A stretch of DNA of 35,260 nucleotides, from the NCBI RefSeq assembly GCF_001657485.1, contig NZ_LXFU01000017.1, positions 1-35,260 on the forward strand, written 5' to 3'. The DNA is from Rhizobium sp. WYCCWR10014 (lineage in GTDB: Bacteria; Pseudomonadota; Alphaproteobacteria; Rhizobiales; Rhizobiaceae). The notes beneath the pieces are model-generated. The model saw nothing but the letters and a program-made list of their open reading frames with translations. It ran no database searches and was not told the origin of the DNA. How positions within the stretch are numbered: the first letter of the stretch is position 1; each line of letters begins with the position of its first letter. The position numbers and the translations under genes are program-made. Shown piece after piece: positions 8,533 through 16,529 of this stretch.

Positions 8533-9351
8533 TCATTGATCCAGTGAGCCCAGCAAGGGGGCAAGGCTAAGCTCTGCGTCTCGCGTCTGAAAGCCGTGCT
8601 CGAATGCGCGTCGAATGCGCCGTCCGGCCTCTTCATGGCGCAGGCTTTCGCCGAAGAGGTCGGAGTCGCGCCGGAAGTCCTCGATCGGCGCAAGGGTGGC
8701 GGCGTTCACCCGATCCTTGATAGCGGCGAGCCCCGCAGCCGGGAAGCGCGCGATGCGATGGGCCAGCGCGGTCACGAAATCGGCAAGCTCCAGGGGCGGC
8801 AGCGCCCGATTGATCCAGCCGTAGCGCTCGGCGGTATCGGCATCATAATCCTCGGCGGACAGCATGATTTCCAGCGCGCGGCCGCGGCCGACAAGCGGGG
8901 CCAGATGCTGGACGCCACCGGCGCCCGGAAGCGCGCCGAAGGCAGCCTCGATCTGGCTGAAGACCGCCGCACCCCGGGCCGCGAAGCGCATGTCGCAGGC
9001 AAGGACAAACTCGCTTCCGGCGCCCCGGGCGCGACCCTCGATCTGGGCGATCGATATGAGGCGGCTCTGGCTGAGGTGGCGGAACAGGAGACCGATGGAG
9101 GGTTCGCCTGCGAGCCTTGCGGCCTCGTTGCGATACTCGCTGACGCGGGTCACATCGACGTGGGAAATGAAAAAGTCGGGATCGGTGCTGCGGAAGACGA
9201 CGACCTTGATGTCAGGGTCGCTCTCGGCATGTTCGATCAGCGATACGAAATCCCGAACCAGTTCGGGGCCGATCAGGTTCATCGGCGGTGCGTCGATCTC
9301 TGCAAACAGGACGCCTTCAGCACTCTTCGTCTTGATGGTTTCGAGGTTCAT
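8533..9351 (-). CDS. Enoyl-CoA hydratase/isomerase-family protein
   Basis: A 272-residue crotonase-fold protein. IEGRARGAGSEFVLACDMRF forms the first oxyanion-hole segment and the neighbouring helix, and FGALPGAGGVQHLAPLVGRG the second. The usual GG in the first motif is GAGSE, and the N-terminal A-D-[IL]-K loop is replaced by DPDFFISHVDV, so this is a divergent member rather than a standard hydratase. Start: GAAGGG 9 nt upstream. It is the first gene of an operon with the hydrolase downstream, and it is divergent from a LysR gene with a 33-bp dyad between them. Confidence 0.85.
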   Translation of the reverse strand: MNLETIKTKSAEGVLFAEIDAPPMNLIGPELVRDFVSLIEHAESDPDIKVVVFRSTDPDFFISHVDVTRVSEYRNEAARLAGEPSIGLLFRHLSQSRLISIAQIEGRARGAGSEFVLACDMRFAARGAAVFSQIEAAFGALPGAGGVQHLAPLVGRGRALEIMLSAEDYDADTAERYGWINRALPPLELADFVTALAHRIARFPAAGLAAIKDRVNAATLAPIEDFRRDSDLFGESLRHEEAGRRIRRAFEHGFQTRDAELSLAPLLGSLDQ

Positions 9352-9364
9352 GGCAGCAACCCTT

Positions 9365-9397
9365 CCTTGGCATGGTTTAAAATAAACCCTTCCAAGG
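9365..9397. promoter_or_regulatory. 33-bp nested dyad, probable LysR operator
   Basis: The intergenic region between hydratase and LysR holds CCTTGG, 3 nt, GGTTTA, AAA, TAAACC, 3 nt, CCAAGG. All four 6-mers are perfectly symmetric about base 9,381. The site is 14 bp upstream of the hydratase start and about 52 bp upstream of the LysR start. It lies where a LysR regulator would bind to control both directions. The assignment is inferred from position. Confidence 0.65.
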
Positions 9398-9448
9398 CTG
9401 AGCAGCAGCCGTTAAAAACGAGAAGCACCCTTTCATAGGTGGAAGGAT

Positions 9449-10354
9449 ATGGATCGCCTCGAGGCAATGACAATATTTCTGGCGGCCGTGGAAACGGGCA
9501 GCCTGTCGGCGGCCAGCAGGCGCCTGCGTATTCCCCTGGCGACGGTGAGCCGAAGGGTGTCCGAGCTCGAAGACCATTTGAAGTTTCGCCTGTTGGTGCG
9601 GGGCAATCGCAAGCTCACGCTCACGCAGGCCGGGCGGACCTATCTGTCCTCCTGCCGACGGATCCTCGAAGACCTGGCCGAAGCGGAACGCGATGCGGCC
9701 GGCGAATACGAGACGCCGCGCGGCTTGCTTACGGTCAGCGTGCCGCAGGTTCTGGGGCGCGTTCATGTGATGCCGGTCGTTGCCGAATTCCTGCGCGAAT
9801 ACCCCGACATCCGCGTCAGCGTTCAACTCACCGACCGCAAGATCAGCGTGGGAGAGGAAGGCGTCGATCTTGCGCTTCGCGTCGGCGAACTTCCAGACAG
9901 CAGCATGATCGCCTTGCGCGCCGGTTCGTTCGGCCAGGTCCTCTGCGCCAGTCCATCCTATTTCGAGGATCGGCACGTTCCGGAACATCCTGCGGATCTG
10001 GTCGCGCATAGCTGCATTGGCTATGAGGGTCTGGCAACCGGAACGCGCTGGGAGTTCGGCTCCGGCACCGCGCGCCGGACCGTCGAGGTGCCGTGCCGCC
10101 TTCTCGTCAACTCGATCGAGGCAGCGTTGAGCGCCGCGCTGGCCGGCGGGGGGATTGCGTGCGTTTTGTCTTACCTGGCCGATGAGCTGGTCGAGGCGAA
10201 AAAGCTTGTGACCGTTCTCGACGCTCACGCTCCGCCTGCCATCCCGGTCAGCTTCATTTATCCCGGTCAGCGCCAGGTGCCACTCAAGTTGCGCGCATTC
10301 CTGGATTTCGCAGTCCCGCGGATGAAAGACAGATTGCGGTACGGACAGCACTAG
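9449..10354 (+). CDS. LysR-family transcriptional regulator
   Basis: A 301-residue protein with the winged HTH at residues 1-60 (MDRLEAMTIFLAAVETGSLS, AASRRLRIPLATVSRRVSEL) and a substrate-binding-type effector domain from about residue 90. It belongs to the branch with the GVDLALRVGELPDSSMIALR block, often found next to oxidoreductase or hydrolase genes. The Shine-Dalgarno GGAAGG is 2-3 nt before the ATG, rather close. It is divergent from the hydratase-hydrolase operon, which is its likely target. The effector is unknown. Confidence 0.9.
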   Translation: MDRLEAMTIFLAAVETGSLSAASRRLRIPLATVSRRVSELEDHLKFRLLVRGNRKLTLTQAGRTYLSSCRRILEDLAEAERDAAGEYETPRGLLTVSVPQVLGRVHVMPVVAEFLREYPDIRVSVQLTDRKISVGEEGVDLALRVGELPDSSMIALRAGSFGQVLCASPSYFEDRHVPEHPADLVAHSCIGYEGLATGTRWEFGSGTARRTVEVPCRLLVNSIEAALSAALAGGGIACVLSYLADELVEAKKLVTVLDAHAPPAIPVSFIYPGQRQVPLKLRAFLDFAVPRMKDRLRYGQH

Positions 10355-10495
10355 AACTGTCAGGCGAAAACGGGGGAGCGCCCGTCATCGGGCGGCGGAC
10401 GTCGATCTGTAGCAGCCAGTGGCCGGTGCAACCCTCACGCCTCGGCGCCTGCCATCCGGTCCATTAAAGAGCATCTGTTGCGCGATCTAGCTCCC

Positions 10496-10519
10496 AAAGG
10501 TGGCGTCGCCTTTACGGAT
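10496..10519. repeat. Left terminal inverted repeat of the IS6-family element
   Basis: Matches the reverse complement of 11,295-11,318 in 23 of 24 bases. Confidence 0.9.
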
Positions 10520-10551
10520 CGTAGCCGCGGGCAAGGCGCGCGTCCCGAATT

Positions 10552-11265
10552 TCAGAGCACGGTCGACAATGCGATTTCACGCCAGGTGTTGACGGCGCTG
10601 GCGCGGAGTTGGCGGTGGTCTGCGGCAGTGAGATGTTTCCGATGGAGATGAAAGAGGTTGGCGACCTGGCCATGAACCGAGACGAAACGTTGACATTGCC
10701 GCGCCGATTTGAAGCGCATCATCCGCCTCTCTCGTCGCCGCAGCGGAAGATGAGAATTTGCGGCCCGGTTGTTCAACCCCTTGTGCGATCGATGCTCAAC
10801 GCCGGGTATCAACTCAGCTTTCGCGGCAGCATAGGAGCGCAGCTTGTCGGTGACCATCACCCTCGGCGTGGCACCCTGGCTTTTGAGCAGTTTGCGCATC
10901 AGCCGCAGCGCAGCGCTCTTGTTCCTACGGCTTTGTAAAAGCGCATCGAGAATAAAGCCTTCGGCATCGACGGCACGCCACAGCCAGTATTTCCTGCCCT
11001 TGATCGATACCACAAGTTCACCAAGATGCCATTTGTCGGCAAAGTTGCCGCGTGATCGCCGCCGGAGTTGATAAGTGAACTTGAGGCCAAATTTCACCAC
11101 CCATTTCGACACTGTCTGAAACGACACTGCAATCCCGCGTTCGGCAAGCAGGTCTTCGACATCGCGGAGGCTCAGCGGAAATCGGCAATAAAGCCACACG
11201 GCATGGGCGATAATCTCGGCCGGAAAACGATGGCGGTGGTAACGGGCAAGCGGTTCTTCGGTCAT
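10552..11265 (-). CDS. IS6-family DDE transposase
   Basis: A 237-residue protein. The N-terminus YHRHRFPAEIIAHAVWLYCR, then FPLSLRDVEDLLAERGI, SFQTVSKWV and FADKWHLGELVVSIKGRKYW (first catalytic Asp in the preceding D-K-W) is diagnostic. VMVTDKLRSYAAAKAEL carries the second Asp. NNRAANSHLPLRRRERRMMR with FKS gives the conserved C-terminal R-x-RER-x-M-x-x-F motif; the third acidic residue is expected here. The frame is intact and spans nearly the whole element, so it may be active. Confidence 0.93.
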   Translation of the reverse strand: MTEEPLARYHRHRFPAEIIAHAVWLYCRFPLSLRDVEDLLAERGIAVSFQTVSKWVVKFGLKFTYQLRRRSRGNFADKWHLGELVVSIKGRKYWLWRAVDAEGFILDALLQSRRNKSAALRLMRKLLKSQGATPRVMVTDKLRSYAAAKAELIPGVEHRSHKGLNNRAANSHLPLRRRERRMMRFKSARQCQRFVSVHGQVANLFHLHRKHLTAADHRQLRASAVNTWREIALSTVL

Positions 11266-11294
11266 GCTGGTCGAATATCACCTCGATCAGCAAA

Positions 11295-11318
11295 ATCCGT
11301 TAAGGCGACGCCACCTTT
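11295..11318. repeat. Right terminal inverted repeat of the IS6-family element
   Basis: Partner of the left repeat at 10,496-10,519. It lies 30 bp upstream of the transposase start and probably carries its promoter. Confidence 0.9.
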
Positions 11319-11620
11319 CAGAGAGATTTCTCTGTCTAAAATAGCAGCCAATCGCTCGGAAAAAGTGTCCTGCGACTCACGGTGTTCTTGGACAGCAATC
11401 TTAGCGAAGCTAGATCGATATCGCCGGATCCTCGACGGGGACCGCCCAAGATGAAGACATCGGCGACTGAAACCAACGAGGAGATCGAAAACGATAAGCT
11501 GGCTCCTGAGACTAAATCCAGAAGCCACTCTCGCCACCGGATAAGGCGGCATTTCTTTGTTGGCGCACGGCCCTATAATAATACGCGGTCGGTTTCCTGA
11601 ACCAGTATTCGCCGCCGGAA
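11319..11620. other. Gene-free flank of the IS6 element
   Basis: About 300 bases between the IS and the HD-domain gene. A minus-strand frame (11,262-11,657) runs through it and contains SRIRRYRSSFAKIAVQEHRE and FSERLAAILDREISL, which looks protein-like. It overlaps the end of the HD gene and has no recognised family, so it may be the leftover of a gene cut by the IS. No terminator or other structure was identified. Confidence 0.35.
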
Positions 11621-12265
11621 TCAGCCGGGCCAGCTTGAACCCAGGATGACGCTGCACATATCGACGCGCTGAAACTTCGGGTCCTTGAATGCCAGCACGT
11701 CGTCATTGAAGGTGCCGAAAGTGGTGTGGGGCCGGTGCTTCATGCCGTGATAGAACGCGTCGATGATCCCGTGCTTAAAGTTATCCTCACGCGGAAAAGC
11801 CTGGACGACAGCCTGCCGTTCCTCATCGGTGAACTGATCATAGCCGCGGCCGGCCACATCCATGCCGGCGCCGCTCTGAAGCAGCGCGATCTCGGGATCC
11901 ATGAATTCCGGTATGCCGGGCGTGGTGTGGAGAGCGACCGCGTTCCAGACGATTTGCAGGTCGTTGTTGGTGATGCCGTAACTCTTGAGGAAATCCCGGG
12001 CAGCATTGGCCCCATCGACCTCAAATCGCAGCTGGCTGTTCTCGTAGCGCGCCGTCAAGCCGATGTCGTGGAACATCGCAGCCGTGTAGAGTAGCTCGGG
12101 ATCGAAGGTCATGCCTTGGCGGCGTCCTGTTATGGCGCCCCAACAGAAGACGCGCGCAGAATGATGGAAGAGCAGGTCGCCCTCCGTGTCGCGAATAAAC
12201 TGCGTCACATCGCGACTGAGTTTGCTGTCAGGAATTCCTAAGTTGGAAAGCTCGTCTGTGTTCAT
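11621..12265 (-). CDS. HD-domain metal-dependent phosphohydrolase-like protein (cyanamide-hydratase-like), cytoplasmic
   Basis: A 214-residue protein. Metal-binding residues of the HD superfamily are visible: His35 in LLFHHSARVF, His66-Asp67 in AAMFHDIGL, and His113 in ALHTTPGI. The order and spacing resemble the HD family that includes cyanamide hydratase. There is no signal peptide, unlike the paralogue at 15,422-16,180, with which it shares FDPELLY-x-AA-x-FHD, LRFEVDGANAARDFL and AF-x-DP-x-F. The Shine-Dalgarno AAGGAG is well placed. It follows the cupin gene on the same strand (159 bp gap), so it is probably the second gene of that operon. The substrate is unknown. Confidence 0.82.
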   Translation of the reverse strand: MNTDELSNLGIPDSKLSRDVTQFIRDTEGDLLFHHSARVFCWGAITGRRQGMTFDPELLYTAAMFHDIGLTARYENSQLRFEVDGANAARDFLKSYGITNNDLQIVWNAVALHTTPGIPEFMDPEIALLQSGAGMDVAGRGYDQFTDEERQAVVQAFPREDNFKHGIIDAFYHGMKHRPHTTFGTFNDDVLAFKDPKFQRVDMCSVILGSSWPG

Positions 12266-12424
12266 ATCAGTATCTCCTTTGCTGCGAGCCCGGTCGATAA
12301 ACTAGCACCCGGCTGGCTAGGCGGCTCAGCATGACTTGGGATATCCCGCCGCGCGGCTCGGTGCCTTGTGGAGCGATATGGCTGTCGTCCACCGGCTTGT
12401 CATTGGTCAGCGCCCGGATCGCAT

Positions 12425-12844
12425 TCATTTGATCGGCGTGGTAAGGGTGGTCTCGGCTCCATCCACGACGAAGACTGCGAGCAACCTGGCTGGTTTTGTC
12501 TTGCTCGCGTTGCGGCTCACCGAGTGGACCGCACCGGGTGGTTCAAACCAGCTGTCGCCGACCTTGTAGATCCTGGTTTGGCCGTCGTTCACCTTCGATT
12601 CAATCGCGCCTGCAAGCACATAGGCGTAGATGAAGGCGGATTTGGCGTGGCTATGTGCCGGCGATGCTGCGCCCGGTGCATAATCGACCTCTACGACACG
12701 AAACGACTTACCGGGGATATTACCAATCGCCTGATCGAATTTGGGTATGACCGTTTCGACCTGGCCGTCATGGGCAAAGGTATGCCCGCCAAGAGTAAAG
12801 GCGAGTGCGACGCAGATCGCGGGGAGGATGGTGCGGATTTTCAT
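12425..12844 (-). CDS. Exported cupin-domain protein
   Basis: A 139-residue protein with a signal peptide (MKIRTILPAICVALAFTLGG, cleavage probably near HTFAHDG). The cupin metal site is visible: PAHSHAKS (His64, His66) in motif 1, and EPPGAVHSVS (Glu101, His107) in motif 2. It is therefore a small metal-binding periplasmic cupin. A Shine-Dalgarno (AAGGAG) precedes the ATG by 6 nt. The gene is divergent from the MocR regulator, and a 24-bp-periodic direct repeat lies 52-82 bp upstream. A broken copy of this gene is at 5,826-5,972. Function of the family members with this layout is unknown. Confidence 0.85.
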   Translation of the reverse strand: MKIRTILPAICVALAFTLGGHTFAHDGQVETVIPKFDQAIGNIPGKSFRVVEVDYAPGAASPAHSHAKSAFIYAYVLAGAIESKVNDGQTRIYKVGDSWFEPPGAVHSVSRNASKTKPARLLAVFVVDGAETTLTTPIK

Positions 12845-12895
12845 GGGTTTCTCCTTCTGATGCTGGAAAGATGGCCAGCCGGAAGATCAGAATAA

Positions 12896-12926
12896 AGTAC
12901 CAAGAACGAAGCAAAATCCTGTACCA
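12896..12926. promoter_or_regulatory. Direct-repeat element between cupin and MocR genes (probable MocR operator)
   Basis: GTACCA at 12,897-12,902 and again at 12,921-12,926 (start to start 24 bp). A near-identical element with the same spacing precedes the HD-quinone reductase operon. The copy nearest the MocR start ends 6 bp before its ATG, so binding would also repress or tune MocR itself. MocR regulators are known to bind direct repeats; the pairing here is inferred. Confidence 0.65.
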
Positions 12927-12932
12927 TGGCTC

Positions 12933-14360
12933 ATGAACAAGCCATTGAACTTTAATATCGATCGGTCAGCCAAAACGTCCCTATCGGAGCAAATCCGAAA
13001 AGCGATGGCCGTGGCTATGGAAAGCGGGGTGTTGGTGCCCGGCGCACGCCTGCCGTCATGGCAGGATCTTTCTGCCCAACTCGGTGTCGCGCGGGGAACG
13101 GTTCGAACTGCATACGCAAAACTCGCCGCCGCACAACTGATCGAAGCGTCCCGAGCCTCAGGTACCCGGGTTGCGCAGCGCCCTCATGCGGTCAAAAAAG
13201 GCGACCCTCTGCCACAGGCAGGTTCGTTTCTGGAGACCTATCTGGAGATGACGCAGGGACCGGCGTTCTTCCAGATGGGCGTCCCGGCAACCGACACCTT
13301 CCCAGCGACGTTGTTCTCACGCATCCACGCGAAGGCTGCCCGCACAAAGGCAGGTGCGTTGCCTCTTTATCCCGATCCGCGCGGCGAGTTCGAGCTCAGG
13401 CGCGAAATCGCCTCCTACCTCGCCGTCGCCCGAGGGATAAACTGCTCGCCCTCGCAGGTGATTATCACCGGTGGATTCGGCGCAGGCCTCGGCTTGACGC
13501 TCAGCGTCCTTGCTCTGGCTGGCCATGCCGCCTGGGTCGAAAATCCGGGCTTCCCCTGGTCAAGAAAAGGCCTTGAGCTTTCCGGCCTATCACTCGCACC
13601 AATTCCCGTCGATGCGGATGGCATGGATATTGATTTCGGATTGCGTCAGCATCCCGACGCCAAGATTGCTATCGTCACTCCAGGGCAGCAAGCACCTCTT
13701 GGGCCGACGTTGTCGCTTGATAGACGTCTGCGTCTTCTGGAATGGGCCAGCAACGCTGGCGCTTGGGTCATCGAAGACGACTATCTGAGCGAGCTTCAGT
13801 TGACGGGACGCGCCGCGCCGGCGCTGGCATCACTCGACCGGGGTGGGCGCGTCATCCACATCGGCTCGTTCAGCAAGACGATCAGCCCGGCAATACGGCT
13901 CGGTTTCGTCGTCGCACCGGCCGATCTCGTCGGCCGGTTCTCTGAGATGGCAGCCTGTCTGTCGCCGGCCCCTGGACCTGCGATACAGGTCGCCACCGCA
14001 GAGTTCATGCAGGAAGGTCACTATATCCGCCATCTGCGCCGAACCAAGCGCGCCTACGCAGCCAGGCAAGAGGCGCTGCTGGATTGCTTGCGGTCGCGTG
14101 TTGGTGTCGATAGCGCCGAGGCGACCGGTTTGGCCGTCTTACTGAGATTGCCCGAGGATGTATCAGACGTGGCAGCTGCTCGCGCAGCTTTCAGCTTCGG
14201 AATGTCACCATCGCCGCTGTCGGCCTGGTACGTGTCGTCCGACGACGCGGCACCCGGGCTCCTACTCGGCGTCGCGACGACGCCGATGAAGAACCTTGCC
14301 CGCTCCTGCGATCGGCTGCTCGAGGTGATACGTCAGCCGCGCGTGCCCGCTTTACCCTAA
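12933..14360 (+). CDS. MocR-family (GntR HTH plus PLP aminotransferase-like) regulator
   Basis: A 475-residue protein. Residues 1-80 form a GntR winged HTH: LSEQIRKAMAVAMESGVLVP, then GARLPSWQDLSAQLGVARGT and VRTAYAKL. After a linker, residues 110-470 form a fold-type I aminotransferase-like domain. The PLP lysine is Lys315 in GSFSKTISPAIRLGF, and IEDDYLSEL holds the PLP-contacting Asp283 and Tyr284. In the conserved TP-x-x-Q-x-P-x-G block it has TPGQQAPLG. It acts as a DNA-binding regulator that senses PLP or an amine adduct. It is divergent from the cupin-HD operon and faces the HD-quinone reductase operon; the repeats before both operons suggest it controls both. No clear Shine-Dalgarno is seen. 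Confidence 0.92.
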   Translation: MNKPLNFNIDRSAKTSLSEQIRKAMAVAMESGVLVPGARLPSWQDLSAQLGVARGTVRTAYAKLAAAQLIEASRASGTRVAQRPHAVKKGDPLPQAGSFLETYLEMTQGPAFFQMGVPATDTFPATLFSRIHAKAARTKAGALPLYPDPRGEFELRREIASYLAVARGINCSPSQVIITGGFGAGLGLTLSVLALAGHAAWVENPGFPWSRKGLELSGLSLAPIPVDADGMDIDFGLRQHPDAKIAIVTPGQQAPLGPTLSLDRRLRLLEWASNAGAWVIEDDYLSELQLTGRAAPALASLDRGGRVIHIGSFSKTISPAIRLGFVVAPADLVGRFSEMAACLSPAPGPAIQVATAEFMQEGHYIRHLRRTKRAYAARQEALLDCLRSRVGVDSAEATGLAVLLRLPEDVSDVAAARAAFSFGMSPSPLSAWYVSSDDAAPGLLLGVATTPMKNLARSCDRLLEVIRQPRVPALP

Positions 14361-14392
14361 ACCAGCTCTACGCGATCTTGTCGGGCAGTTCT

Positions 14393-15370
14393 TTAGACGG
14401 AGAGAACGATCTTGCCGCCCGGCGCACGACGCACCCCGTCCAGCATCAGATGAGCCTCGTACGCTTCCTCAAGCGGGAGGATCGTCCCGACCCGCGTCTT
14501 CAAAGCGCCATTGTCGATCAGCTCGGCGATCTTCGTCAGCTGCTCGGTTCCGACGCTGACCAGAAAGAACGCCGCTTCAACCCCATGCTGGCTGGCAAGA
14601 TCCTGTTCGGGCGGTGAGACAGCCGAGACCAGTTTTCCGCCGCGCCTCAGGACCTGAAACGAACGCCTTTGCGTTTCGCCGCCGACGAGATCGAGGACAG
14701 CGTCCACATCGCGGGCAACGTCTTCAAAGCGCTCGCTGTGATAGTCGACCAAAATATCTGCGCCCAGTTCACGCAGGTAGGGAAAATCTTTGCCGGCGGC
14801 GGTGGCGATGATCTCGATGCCCGCACGTCTCGCAAGCTGCACGGCGTAAGCGCCGACATTTCCGGCGGCGCCATGGATGAGCACCTTTTGCCCGGCGACG
14901 AGCTGCGCTTGATCAAAAAGGCCCTGCCAGGCCGTGACGGCGATCACCGGTATGGAGGCAGCCTCTACGTAGCTGATCGTGGCAGGCTTGCGAGCCACCA
15001 TCTCCGCCGACGCCACCGCGTACTGCGCATATGCGCCGATGAACCTCGGATTGGTTACGCCATAGACCGGGTCGCCAACGGCAAGACCGGCCACACCGGC
15101 GCCGATGGAAACGACGTCTCCGGATAGATCAGAGCCGAGCGTCAGGGGCAGGGGCTGAGGCAAGGCGCTCTTGCCTGCCCTGATCCATCCATCCCATGGG
15201 CCCACTCCAGCGGCCTTGACCTTGATCAGCACCTCGCCTGGATCAGGCACCGGCTTCGGGACAGACTCGAATTTCATAGCCTCTGGCGAGCCGAAGTTAT
15301 GGACGCGCCACGCCATCACGGATGCATCCCTTTGTTCGGGATTTGGATTGGTGGTTTCGAATGTCATCAT
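14393..15370 (-). CDS. Zinc-free MDR-family NADPH:quinone reductase-like oxidoreductase
   Basis: A 325-residue protein. The N-terminal GroES-like part has PDPGEVLIKVKAAGVGPWDG, LGSDLSGDVVSIGAGVAGLA and VGDPVYG. The Rossmann part has VLIHGAAGNVGAYAVQLARR, which is the NADPH-binding A-x-x-G-x-x-G variant of quinone oxidoreductases. No cluster of four Cys for structural zinc is present. Two ATG codons lie in tandem; the second (15,367) is 6 nt from AAGGAG and is equally likely. It lies 51 bp after the signal-peptide HD gene on the same strand, so the two are probably co-transcribed. It probably reduces quinones or enones in the cytoplasm. Confidence 0.9.
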   Translation of the reverse strand: MMTFETTNPNPEQRDASVMAWRVHNFGSPEAMKFESVPKPVPDPGEVLIKVKAAGVGPWDGWIRAGKSALPQPLPLTLGSDLSGDVVSIGAGVAGLAVGDPVYGVTNPRFIGAYAQYAVASAEMVARKPATISYVEAASIPVIAVTAWQGLFDQAQLVAGQKVLIHGAAGNVGAYAVQLARRAGIEIIATAAGKDFPYLRELGADILVDYHSERFEDVARDVDAVLDLVGGETQRRSFQVLRRGGKLVSAVSPPEQDLASQHGVEAAFFLVSVGTEQLTKIAELIDNGALKTRVGTILPLEEAYEAHLMLDGVRRAPGGKIVLSV

Positions 15371-15421
15371 GAACTCCTTGAGTTTGCTTTTCGTGAAAGC
15401 TCGGAACTTCTGCCTGTCCGC

Positions 15422-16180
15422 CTAATCGCCGACAGCCCATTTCGAGTTGCTCATCAAATTGCTGAAGTCCCTGCGGCGAAAGGCAGGATCTTTATAAGCC
15501 ATAACATCAGCAAGCCCTGGGTCCTGTGTCGTCTCCAGACGATGCCCAAGGCTCTTGTAAAGAATGTCCATGAAGCCATCCGCAAAGTGTGGCGGGTGGG
15601 GATGGGCCGCCTCCACTGCGTTACGCTCTGCAGTCGTGAAATCATCGTAGCCTGCCCCAACTAAATCCATATTGGCGCCCTCGGCAACCAGTGCCGCGGT
15701 CGGGGAAAGGTTGGCGGAAATGCCATTCGTCGTGTGGAGCGCGATCGCAAGCCAGATATTCTCGCGTGAAACTTCCGCCACGCCGTGGCCGCGCAAGAAA
15801 TCACGTGCGGCGTTTGCGCCGTCGACTTCGAAGCGAAGATGGCTCTGACCATACCTGTCCGTGAGGCCAAAGTCGTGAAACAAAGCCGCCACATATAGTA
15901 GCTCAGGATCAAAGATGAGCCCTTTGCGTCTGCCCGCCAGCGCGGCCCACTGATAGACGCGGACAGAGTGCTCGAACAGAAAGTCGCCCTCCGCCTCGCG
16001 AACGAGGCGCGTCGCGTCGCGTGTCAATTCGGTGTCCGGTATATCTGCTGCGGGTTTACTCGTGTTGATATCTGCCTCGGCTACAAGCGGGTCGGCTTGG
16101 CCGTCTTTCGGAAGACCAGTCAAGCCGGCCAAAACCGAAAGCGTGGTGCAGGTAGCCGCGATGATGGTTCGGAAGTTCAT
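15422..16180 (-). CDS. Exported HD-domain protein (paralogue of the cytoplasmic HD gene)
   Basis: A 252-residue protein from the chosen ATG at 16,180, which has AAGGAG 8 nt upstream. A frame open from 16,240 lacks this. The first 29 residues are a signal peptide (MNFRTIIAATCTTLSVLAGL, then TGLPKDGQA), after which the HD domain follows: LFEHSVRVYQWAALAGRRKG, LYVAALFHDFGLTDRYGQ, LRFEVDGANAARDFLRGHG and ALHTTNGI. It shares about half of the recognisable residues with the HD protein at 11,621-12,265 but is exported. Periplasmic HD phosphohydrolases are unusual. It heads the operon with the quinone reductase, and its promoter carries the same repeat as the cupin operon. Confidence 0.85.
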   Translation of the reverse strand: MNFRTIIAATCTTLSVLAGLTGLPKDGQADPLVAEADINTSKPAADIPDTELTRDATRLVREAEGDFLFEHSVRVYQWAALAGRRKGLIFDPELLYVAALFHDFGLTDRYGQSHLRFEVDGANAARDFLRGHGVAEVSRENIWLAIALHTTNGISANLSPTAALVAEGANMDLVGAGYDDFTTAERNAVEAAHPHPPHFADGFMDILYKSLGHRLETTQDPGLADVMAYKDPAFRRRDFSNLMSNSKWAVGD

Positions 16181-16232
16181 TGGATTTCTCCTTATCGCAC
16201 GCTGGATATAATTCCGCGCTGGATCAGGAAAC

Positions 16233-16263
16233 AGGACCAAAAATGTCGAAAAATCATGTACCA
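16233..16263. promoter_or_regulatory. Direct-repeat element upstream of the HD-quinone reductase operon
   Basis: GGACCA at 16,234-16,239 and GTACCA at 16,258-16,263 (24 bp start to start). The 31-bp element matches that at 12,896-12,926 in most positions, including the AT-rich middle with AAAATC. It lies 53-83 bp upstream of the HD start codon, nearly the same distance as the other element from the cupin start. Confidence 0.65.
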
Positions 16264-16529
16264 GCTGGGTCGATTCAGTAGCGTCCTACACTGAGACCGC
16301 GGCACCGAAGCTGAAGGCGGACTTACAGCCTCCAGCCTCTACCATTTGCGAGACGTTGCGATCGCCGTAGGCGTTAACCGTTGTATATAGACCTGTGTTT
16401 CACACCGAGCCTATCGCCTTGAAAGTAGTCGAACAGTCGGCTGCGCCGTTGGGTACGCGATATTCTCATCGCACATCGACCAAGCTTCCGTTCCCGATTC
16501 CTTTGTGAAAGTTCTCGCACCCCTCGAAA
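16264..16529. other. Gene-free stretch between two convergent or adjacent operons
   Basis: Together with the promoter region at 16,181-16,263 it makes about 350 bases without an ORF of recognisable type. No repeats or hairpins with a T-run were noted. Confidence 0.35.

Larger units (their letters stand above)
10496..11318 (-). mobile_element. Complete IS6-family insertion sequence
   Basis: Two 24-bp inverted repeats (10,496-10,519 and 11,295-11,318, differing at one base) enclose a single transposase gene. The total is 823 bp, the normal IS6-family length. The repeats begin AAAGGTGGCGTCGCCTT. The 8 bp outside each end (TAGCTCCC left, CAGAGAGA right) differ, so there is no target duplication. 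This suggests that the copy took part in a deletion or cointegrate rearrangement after insertion. Confidence 0.9.

Noticed and set aside
7699..9438. Two long plus-strand frames (7,699-8,472 and 8,596-9,438)
   Set aside because: Antisense of the hydrolase and hydratase genes; GC-rich DNA keeps the opposite frame open. No family motifs.
9377..10351. 324-residue minus-strand frame over the LysR gene
   Set aside because: Composition and motifs belong to the LysR gene on the other strand.
11262..11657. 131-residue minus-strand frame next to the IS6 element
   Set aside because: Part looks protein-like but it overlaps both the IS and the HD gene and matches no family; kept only as possible debris in the flank entry.
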